Of a stretch of DNA of 9,457 nt, positions 4,691 to 9,457 are shown piece after piece (the stretch's first letter is position 1; every line of letters starts with the position of its first letter). The translations under genes were made by a program, and so were the position numbers. The notes under the pieces are model-generated. The model worked only from the letters and a program-made list of their open reading frames with translations. It did not search any database and was not told the DNA's origin. The DNA is from Hydrogenoanaerobacterium sp032017025 (GTDB lineage Bacteria > Bacillota > Clostridia > Oscillospirales > Ruminococcaceae): the NCBI RefSeq assembly GCF_032017025.1, contig NZ_DALZQO010000041.1, positions 1 through 9,457 on the forward strand, given 5' to 3'.

Positions 4691-4900
4691 ATGCCGTTAT
4701 CCATGGCACGTTCCGGTGCAGAAAATTCCATTAAGTCAATCCATGGTAAAGATGAAACCCGCCGTTTTCTTGAAAGCCTTGGTTTTGTGGTGGGCGGTTC
4801 TGTTACCGTAATTTCTGAAATGGGAGGCAACCTCATTGTAAATGTTAAGGATACCCGTGTTGCCATAAGCAAAGGGATGGCAAGCCGTATTTTGGTATAA
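4691..4900 (+). CDS. feoA: FeoA domain protein 1 (ferrous iron transport)
   Basis: A 69-aa SH3-like FeoA domain protein. Visible signs are the L-E-S-L-G-F-V-V-G-G segment, then V-T-V-I-S-E-M-G-G-N-L-I-V-N-V, then R-V-A-I-S-K-G-M-A-S-R-I-L-V, a standard FeoA layout. FeoA proteins are small cytosolic partners of FeoB and are thought to assist or regulate its GTPase and transport activity. AAAGGAG lies seven bases before the ATG at 4691. It is the first gene of the operon, directly behind operator site 3. The N-terminal MPLSMARSG makes Met5 an alternative start, but spacing favours Met1. Confidence 0.88.
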   Translation: MPLSMARSGAENSIKSIHGKDETRRFLESLGFVVGGSVTVISEMGGNLIVNVKDTRVAISKGMASRILV

Positions 4901-4954
4901 CCTGTGACGAAGCGGCAAATGCACTGATGATTGAATGAAAGGCAGAGGAGCAAC

Positions 4955-5176
4955 ATGAAAACACTGAGAACAACCAATTGCGGTGAAACCGTAACCGTTG
5001 TCAAGCTGCACGGCGAAGGGGCCGTAAAGCGCAGAATTATGGATATGGGCATTACCAAAGGCGCGTCAGTTTATGTGCGTAAGGTAGCACCTTTGGGCGA
5101 CCCGATTGAGGTAACCATACGCGGCTACGAATTATCGCTGCGCAAGCAGGACGCCGAAATGATTGAAGTAGCGTAG
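4955..5176 (+). CDS. feoA: FeoA domain protein 2 (ferrous iron transport)
   Basis: A second, different 73-aa FeoA domain: G-E-T-V-T-V-V-K-L-H-G-E-G-A-V-K, then R-R-I-M-D-M-G-I-T-K-G-A, then A-P-L-G-D-P-I-E-V-T-I-R-G-Y, then LSLRKQDAEMIEV. The R-R-x-x-D-M-G-I/L, P-L-G-D-P and G-Y-x-L-S-L-R-K segments are the most typical FeoA features and clearer than in the first copy. Tandem feoA genes before feoB are common in Clostridia; one may have a specialised regulatory role. The ATG at 4955 follows GAGGAG; an upstream TTG at 4931 is in frame but unsupported. It lies 54 bases after feoA1. Confidence 0.9.
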   Translation: MKTLRTTNCGETVTVVKLHGEGAVKRRIMDMGITKGASVYVRKVAPLGDPIEVTIRGYELSLRKQDAEMIEVA

Positions 5177-5198
5177 CAGACACCGCAAGGCTGTCTGC
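5176..5198 (+). repeat. hairpin between feoA2 and feoB
   Basis: GCAGACA (5176-5182) pairs with TGTCTGC (5192-5198) around a 9-base loop, followed by CTATTTTA. The T-tract is weak. It could be an attenuator or an mRNA-stabilising or processing hairpin in the 80-base feoA2-feoB gap. Confidence 0.4.
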
Positions 5199-5215
5199 CT
5201 ATTTTAGGACATTCA

Positions 5216-5231
5216 GTTAGCTTAAGCTAAT
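5216..5231. promoter_or_regulatory. feo operator site 4, upstream of feoB
   Basis: GTTAG-CTTAAG-CTAAT. The inner 14 bases, TTAGCTTAAGCTAA, are a perfect palindrome. It has the same 5-6-5 architecture as sites 1-3 and lies 25 bases before the feoB start. This suggests separate control of an internal promoter or a roadblock, although I see no convincing -35/-10 pair here. Confidence 0.55.
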
Positions 5232-5256
5232 TAAATATTACTAGGAGGAATGGGGC

Positions 5257-7416
5257 ATGTCAATTAAGATAGCGCTTGCCGGTAACCCCAACTGCGGCAA
5301 GACCACCATGTTTAACGACCTGACAGGAAGCTCACAATATGTTGGCAACTGGCCGGGTGTTACGGTAGAGAAAAAAGAGGGTAAACTGAAAGGCTACAAA
5401 GATGTTGTGGTTATGGATCTGCCCGGAATCTACTCTTTATCCCCTTATACCTTAGAAGAGGTCGTCACCCGAAACTATCTCATCAACGACAGGCCCGATG
5501 TCATCATTAACTTGGTAGATGCCTCTAATATTGAGCGTAACCTGTACCTCACCACGCAGCTTGTCGAGGTGGGTATCCCTGTTGTTATCGCACTGAACAT
5601 GATTGACATTGTGCGCAAAAACGGCGATAAAATCGATATCTCCAAGCTAAGCGCTGCCCTCGGCTGCGAGGTGATCGAGACCTCCGCACTCAAAGGCATT
5701 GGCTCCAAGGCGGTTGCAGAGCGTGCAGTCGCACTGGCACAGCAAAAAGCCATGACGGTTCCCCAGCACACCTTCAGCCACCCCGTAGAGGACGCGCTTA
5801 CTCAGATTGAAAAGGTTGCCGATAACATAGCGGTGGGTGAGCATGCTCGCTGGTATGCCATCAAGCTGTTTGAACGGGATGAAAAGGTTTTAGAACAGGT
5901 TGCCCTGAACACAGAAACCAAAACTCGCCTGGATGCTATCATCGCGGAATGTGAAAGCGCAATGGACGATGACAGCGAAAGCATTATCACCAATGAGCGC
6001 TACGAATACATCTCTAAGCTTACCAAAAGCTGTGTACATAAGCGCAACACCGGCATGACGGTCTCGGATAAAATTGACCGTATCGTCACCAACCGCTGGC
6101 TTGCGCTCCCTATCTTTGCCGTTGTTATGTCGCTGGTATATTATGCATCTGTTTCATCGCTCGGTATCGGTACGCTCATAACCGATTGGACCAACGACAC
6201 CCTGTTCGGCGGCTGGATTACCGAATGGGCAACCGCGGGCTTAGCTGCTGTGGGCGCAGCAGACTGGCTGCAGGGGCTGATTGTTGATGGAATCATTGGT
6301 GGCGTAGGCGCTGTACTGGGCTTTTTACCTCAAATGTTCGTCTTATTCTTCTTCCTTTCTCTGCTGGAAGACTGCGGATATATGGCACGTGTGGCGTTTA
6401 TTATGGATAGAATTTTCCGTAAGTTTGGGCTCTCCGGCAAGTCGTTTATCCCCATGCTGATCTCCTCCGGCTGTGGCGTACCCGGTATTATGGCTTCGCG
6501 CACCATTGAAAACGAAAAGGATCGAAAGATGACCATCATGGTCACAACGTTCATCCCCTGTAGCGCAAAGCTGCCGATTATCGCACTGATTGGCGGCGCC
6601 CTGTTCCCCGAATCGTCGTGGGTAGCACCGTCGATGTACTTTCTTGGTATTCTCATGGTTATCATCTCGGGTGTTATCCTCAAGAAGACAAGACTGTTTG
6701 CAGGCGACCCTGCACCATTTGTAATGGAGCTACCACAGTACCATATCCCCGGTGCAAAAGGCGTTTTGACCCATATGTGGGAGCGCGGCAAAGCATTCGT
6801 AGTAAAAGCCGGTACCATCATTTTCGTCGCATCCGGTGCCATCTGGTTCTTTTCAAACTTTAACTGGTCGCTCCAGATGGTTGAAGAGTCAGAAAGCATG
6901 CTTGCTGCTATCGGTGGTTTGATCGCCCCCATCTTTGCCCCGCTTGGCTTTGGTAACTGGCAGGCTGCGGTTGCAACGGTAACAGGCCTTGTGGCAAAAG
7001 AAAACGTTGTCGGAACCTTTGGTGTGCTTTACGGGCTTGGCGAGGTTGCCGAAGATGACCCCACACTGCTCGCAAGCGTTGCGGCAATGTTCACCAGTGT
7101 TTCGGCGTTCTCGTTTATGGTATTTAATATGCTTTGCGCACCCTGCTTTGCTGCAATCGGTGCCATAAAGCGTGAGATGGGAGGCTGGAAGTGGACTTGG
7201 ATTACTCTTGGCTATCAGACAATTTTAGCTTACGGAACAGCCTTTATTATTAACCAACTCGGCAATGTTATCTTCCTCGGCGGCAGCTTTGGCTTCGGTG
7301 CAATCGTAGCCATTGCTTTGGTGGTATTTGTGCTGTGGCTGTTGTTGAGAACTTATAACCCCAACAAATCGAAAACACCCGTTACAGTTGCTGCAAACGC
7401 ATATCAGAAAGGATGA
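5257..7416 (+). CDS. feoB: FeoB ferrous iron transport GTPase/permease
   Basis: This 719-aa protein is full length for FeoB. The N-terminal G domain has G1 GNPNCGKT (9-16), G2 around GVTVEKKEG, G3 DLPG (54-57), G4 NMID (114-117) and G5 SAL (143-145). A helical regulatory region follows to about residue 265. The C-terminal half is a polytopic membrane domain with two gate regions: LEDCGYMARVAFIMDRIF followed by S-S-G-C-G-V-P-G-I-M-A-S-R-T, and later LVAKENVVGTFGVLYG with FNMLCAPCFAAIGAIKRE. It imports Fe(II) across the cytoplasmic membrane, the favoured iron form for an anaerobe. GGAGG lies eight bases before the ATG. It follows two feoA genes and is tightly coupled to the Cys-rich peptide downstream. 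Confidence 0.97.
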   Translation: MSIKIALAGNPNCGKTTMFNDLTGSSQYVGNWPGVTVEKKEGKLKGYKDVVVMDLPGIYSLSPYTLEEVVTRNYLINDRPDVIINLVDASNIERNLYLTTQLVEVGIPVVIALNMIDIVRKNGDKIDISKLSAALGCEVIETSALKGIGSKAVAERAVALAQQKAMTVPQHTFSHPVEDALTQIEKVADNIAVGEHARWYAIKLFERDEKVLEQVALNTETKTRLDAIIAECESAMDDDSESIITNERYEYISKLTKSCVHKRNTGMTVSDKIDRIVTNRWLALPIFAVVMSLVYYASVSSLGIGTLITDWTNDTLFGGWITEWATAGLAAVGAADWLQGLIVDGIIGGVGAVLGFLPQMFVLFFFLSLLEDCGYMARVAFIMDRIFRKFGLSGKSFIPMLISSGCGVPGIMASRTIENEKDRKMTIMVTTFIPCSAKLPIIALIGGALFPESSWVAPSMYFLGILMVIISGVILKKTRLFAGDPAPFVMELPQYHIPGAKGVLTHMWERGKAFVVKAGTIIFVASGAIWFFSNFNWSLQMVEESESMLAAIGGLIAPIFAPLGFGNWQAAVATVTGLVAKENVVGTFGVLYGLGEVAEDDPTLLASVAAMFTSVSAFSFMVFNMLCAPCFAAIGAIKREMGGWKWTWITLGYQTILAYGTAFIINQLGNVIFLGGSFGFGAIVAIALVVFVLWLLLRTYNPNKSKTPVTVAANAYQKG

Positions 7417-7420
7417 TTTT

Positions 7421-7555
7421 ATGGCAACCTGGATTATTGGTACAATCGTAATCGGCGCAATGGTACTAGCTGGCTATAAGGCCTACAAAAGACATAAAGA
7501 GGGCGGCTGCTCGGGTTGCAGCGGCTGCCCACGCTCGGGCGAGTGCCATAAATAG
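7421..7555 (+). CDS. FeoB-associated Cys-rich membrane protein
   Basis: A 44-aa peptide with one N-terminal membrane helix (residues 3-18), a basic turn (YKAYKRHK) and a cysteine-rich tail, GGCSGCSGCPRSGECHK, with four Cys. This is the layout of the FeoB-associated Cys-rich membrane protein family that follows feoB in many Firmicutes; members are thought to help iron uptake, perhaps by binding Fe(II) near the FeoB pore. It begins four bases after the feoB stop, and its ribosome site AAAGGATG overlaps that stop, so it is the last gene of the feo operon. No clear terminator follows. Confidence 0.88.
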   Translation: MATWIIGTIVIGAMVLAGYKAYKRHKEGGCSGCSGCPRSGECHK

Positions 7556-7596
7556 ACAATATTCTACTGCCACCGGCTCAATTCGAGTTCTGGGGA

Positions 7597-7625
7597 TTGC
7601 ATTCTATACCAATTAGGCATATAAT
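7597..7625 (+). promoter_or_regulatory. promoter of the hemerythrin gene
   Basis: TTGCAT (7597-7602), a 17-base spacer and a perfect TATAAT (7620-7625). Transcription would start near 7632, about 30 bases before the ATG. The hemerythrin gene therefore appears to have its own promoter. No GTTAG-N6-CTAAC site is seen here. Confidence 0.6.
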
Positions 7626-7663
7626 GGAATTAACATATTAAATTGAAAAGGTGGCAGTGCTTT

Positions 7664-8074
7664 ATGGCAACAAGTTGGACGTCTGATTTGTCCGTTGGTG
7701 TAGATGCTATTGACAAGCAGCATAAAATTTGGTTTGAGAAAGCAGACCAACTGTTTGAAGCAGGCAAAAGCGGAAAAGCAAAAGAGTTTATTTTGCAATT
7801 GCTCGATTTCTTAGACGAATACACAAAAATGCATTTTCGCGATGAAGAAAAGTATATGCTCGAAATGAATTACCCCGAGTACCCTGTTCAAAAAAAATTA
7901 CATACTGAGTTCATTGCTAAATTGGACAAGCTAAAACAAGATTATGAACAATCCGGCGGAAATATCGTAGTAATCATCAACGCCAATCAAATGGTTGTTG
8001 ACTGGCTGATTCAGCATATTTCAATGCAGGATAAAAAAATAGGCGTTTATGCCAAAGGTTTAAAAAGCAAATAA
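7664..8074 (+). CDS. bacteriohemerythrin (single domain, one His ligand replaced)
   Basis: A 136-aa four-helix-bundle protein expected to bind O2 (or NO) reversibly at a non-heme di-iron site in the cytosol, for O2 storage, sensing or scavenging. Family landmarks are the N-terminal W-T-S-D-L-S-V-G-V, the I-D-K-Q-H of helix A with His20, His57 and Glu61 (H-F-R-D-E), His80, and His118 with Asp123 (H-I-S-M-Q-D). These match the canonical His22, His58, Glu62, His81, His117 and Asp122. The position of canonical His77 is Gln76 (VQKKLH, codon CAA). The ATG at 7664 follows AAGGTGG; a TTG at 7643 is in frame but overlaps that site. It lies 108 bases after the feo operon and converges on a diguanylate cyclase gene. 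Confidence 0.92.
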   Translation: MATSWTSDLSVGVDAIDKQHKIWFEKADQLFEAGKSGKAKEFILQLLDFLDEYTKMHFRDEEKYMLEMNYPEYPVQKKLHTEFIAKLDKLKQDYEQSGGNIVVIINANQMVVDWLIQHISMQDKKIGVYAKGLKSK

Positions 8075-8100
8075 ACGTTTGGCCATGCCTTAACGAAATG

Positions 8101-8136
8101 AAAAAGACTGGTGCAGAAATCTGCATCAGTCTTTTT
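8101..8136. terminator. bidirectional terminator between hemerythrin and diguanylate cyclase genes
   Basis: A 16-bp stem (8101-8116 with 8121-8136, one G-T wobble) with an AAAT loop, A-rich on its left and T-rich on its right. It serves both convergent genes: 26 bases after the hemerythrin stop and about 30 bases after the cyclase stop. Confidence 0.9.
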
Positions 8137-8165
8137 ATCGTTTATCGGCTGCCTGTTTTGTTTTT

Positions 8166-9056
8166 TTAATTGGAAATCAGCATGTTTCGCCCGCTCTGCT
8201 TCGCCTTATATAGATTTTGATCAACCCTGGTCAGCAGCTCACCAAAACTTAATCCTTCATCCTGAACCGTATAGCAGCCTAGGCTTATGGTCGTTCGTAT
8301 CTTATGTTCTTCAAATTCGAATTTGGCTTCTTCCACTGTTTTTCTAATCTCCTGTGCAATTTCATTGGCGACAGATTTCTCAGTGTCAAGCAAAGAAATT
8401 AAAAATTCCTCTCCACCATACCTTGCAACCCAATGGGTTCTATCTTTTACAATATCTTTGATAATATCACATATTTCACGTAGAATAAAATCCCCAGCGG
8501 CATGCCCATAAGTATCGTTTATAAGTTTAAAAAGGTCTAAATCCAACAGTATTACTGATAATTGTTTGCTGTTGAGTTGTGCATCGTATAAATCTATGGG
8601 CAAGCGTTCGTTGATATATCGCCTGTTAAACACTTGCGTCAGCTCATCTGTAATAACCTCTTTATTCAGCAGCTCAATAATAGCATCAATTTCTTCAATT
8701 GTCTTCCCCTTTAAATCCGGTACAATTCCCGTTTCCGAAATATCCTTCAGTAATTCTACAATATACTGTTTATTGCCCAAATTTACAGGGCTCGCAGTCA
8801 CCATATAAATTTTATCTTTATTGTATTCAATTTTAACAAAAGTATTATCTTCATTGGCTGCCCTAATGGAAACACAGTTTGCACAATGGGTTCCGTTCTT
8901 CCAATATTCATAACAAATCGAAGAATAATGCTCGTCCGACAAGTCATTATATCGGATGATCTGTTTTTTTACCGGATCAACCACCCGTATTAAATCGTAG
9001 AGCTTATTAAACTTATTTATAAAATCCATTAAAAATTGCACGTCCATCGAATTCAA
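8166..9056 (-). CDS. diguanylate cyclase with N-terminal Cys-containing PAS-like sensor domain
   Basis: A protein of about 296 aa. The N-terminal 110 residues look like a PAS-type sensor, with VDPVKKQII and three clustered cysteines in the segment C-Y-E-Y-W-K-N-G-T-H-C-A-N-C (48, 58, 61). A short helical linker leads to a GGDEF domain: DELTQVFNRRYI, then LLDLDLFKLINDTYGH, then the active loop RYGGEEF (214-218), then TTISLGCY and the C-terminal D-Q-N-L-Y-K-A-K-Q-S-G-R-N. An intact GGEEF predicts synthesis of c-di-GMP from GTP. The inhibitory I-site R-x-x-D before the loop reads R-T-H-W, so product inhibition is probably absent. There is no membrane segment. Start: AAAGGGGGG suits the TTG at 9056 best; TTG 9062 and ATG 9047 are alternatives. 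Confidence 0.88.
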   Translation of the reverse strand: MNSMDVQFLMDFINKFNKLYDLIRVVDPVKKQIIRYNDLSDEHYSSICYEYWKNGTHCANCVSIRAANEDNTFVKIEYNKDKIYMVTASPVNLGNKQYIVELLKDISETGIVPDLKGKTIEEIDAIIELLNKEVITDELTQVFNRRYINERLPIDLYDAQLNSKQLSVILLDLDLFKLINDTYGHAAGDFILREICDIIKDIVKDRTHWVARYGGEEFLISLLDTEKSVANEIAQEIRKTVEEAKFEFEEHKIRTTISLGCYTVQDEGLSFGELLTRVDQNLYKAKQSGRNMLISN

Positions 9057-9062
9057 TGACAA

Positions 9063-9410
9063 CGCCCCCCTTTGATATCAATGAAACATTTATTTAAACG
9101 CTTTCTGTCGTCGGCTAATTTAAGATTTACGGTGGCGCCTGTAAGACGATTTGGAATTAGGATTCAGAATGCCAGTACAGAGGACAAAGAAGCAAATATA
9201 TGGAGAGAAAGGGTGGCCATATAACGCAACCCTAGTAAATTACAGGCGAAAATCAGCAATTTTCCTTCTTATAAAGAATAAAGTTTATCTAAAAAATTCC
9301 CCAAGGGCAATTCGAGCAGCATTTTCTCACAACAGGCATGAAATTCTAACATTTAAAATTTATTTCCCCTTAACTGATTTTATACTATATTTGTATAAAA
9401 TTTCAGTCAA
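9063..9410. other. non-coding stretch upstream of the cyclase with inverted repeats
   Basis: No supportable gene. A 47-codon reading frame (9081-9224) has no ribosome site. The region holds a 9-base inverted repeat with a 95-base interior (CGCCTGTAA at 9136-9144, TTACAGGCG at 9240-9248). It also holds a tight AT-rich hairpin whose arms TTTTATAC (9378-9385) and GTATAAAA (9393-9400) continue as CTGA/TCAG. Part of this may be promoter or leader of the cyclase, or remains of mobile DNA. Confidence 0.5.
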
Positions 9411-9457
9411 GACCACCCCTAAAAGGGGTGGCTTGCACGAGCCCTATAAGGGCTTAA
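9411..9457. mobile_element. probable end of an IS200/IS605-family element (cut by the window)
   Basis: Two perfect hairpins with 3-base loops stand next to each other: CCACCCCT (9413-9420) with AGGGGTGG (9424-9431), and AGCCCT (9440-9445) with AGGGCT (9449-9454). Subterminal hairpins of this kind, with the flanking TCAAGACC and GGCTTG, are what single-strand TnpA transposases recognise at IS200/IS605 ends, and I recall similar ends from Clostridia elements. No tnpA or tnpB is visible; the body would lie to the right of the window. Confidence 0.55.

Noticed and set aside
6330..6932. A 200-aa minus-strand reading frame
   Set aside because: It lies wholly inside feoB in the antisense frame; feoB is unambiguous.
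9081..9224. A 47-codon plus-strand reading frame upstream of the cyclase
   Set aside because: No ribosome site before the ATG, no recognisable pattern, and the frame overlaps an inverted repeat; most likely chance.
9063..9410. c-di-GMP riboswitch near the diguanylate cyclase
   Set aside because: I found no match by eye to the conserved core of the known c-di-GMP riboswitch classes on either strand.
1..9457. CRISPR array, tRNA or rRNA genes
   Set aside because: No regularly spaced direct repeats and no tRNA- or rRNA-like sequences were seen.

Overview
The window looks like a low-to-mid-GC Gram-positive anaerobe, most likely a Clostridia member (Oscillospiraceae/Ruminococcaceae type). The grounds are very strong Shine-Dalgarno sites (GGAGGTGAT), a feoA-feoA-feoB operon followed by a FeoB-associated Cys-rich peptide, a stand-alone bacteriohemerythrin, a Clostridia-style PAS-GGDEF protein, and several short proteins of kinds I associate with gut Clostridia. 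The placement is inference; there is no rRNA or tRNA in the window to confirm it.

Left part (1-1270, minus strand): a three-gene phage-type lysis cassette. A small membrane-anchored phage-type protein (LGGNGT signature), a two-helix holin-like peptide and a catalytic-domain-only GH25 muramidase are read in that order and end at a strong hairpin terminator. No other phage genes are visible, so this is either the edge of a prophage outside the window or a stranded/domesticated lysis module.

Middle-left (1376-3053, plus strand): five tandem paralogous micro-proteins (50-68 aa) sharing one roughly 34-residue module, Y-[FY]-x-[ST]-L-P-x3-Q ... L-x3-A-E-x-[LM]. Two of them (1432-1590 and 2190-2342/2353-2520 in part) are easy to miss because of their size. 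They form two transcription units (A-B and C-D-E), each starting with a nearly identical 59-bp leader and each ending in a terminator. A three-helix Cys-rich membrane protein follows, and its N-terminus carries the same L-P-x-E-I-Q motif. I know no function for this group. It is the best candidate here for an undescribed system.

Middle (3162-4299): a thioredoxin-reductase-like flavoprotein with its CxxC active site, convergent with a small unrecognised gene (70 aa).

Right-middle (4581-7555): an iron(II) uptake operon, feoA-feoA-feoB plus the Cys-rich peptide, from a clear sigma-A-type promoter. Four copies of one operator architecture, GTTAG-N6-CTAAC or a close variant, lie over the promoter, the leader and the feoA2-feoB gap. 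This suggests control by a metal-responsive repressor. The site is not a classical Fur box.

Right (7597-9056): a bacteriohemerythrin with its own promoter, in which one of the canonical His ligands is Gln, convergent with a PAS-like/GGDEF diguanylate cyclase. The two share a bidirectional terminator. The last 400 bases are non-coding and end in two short-loop hairpins typical of an IS200/IS605-family transposon end.
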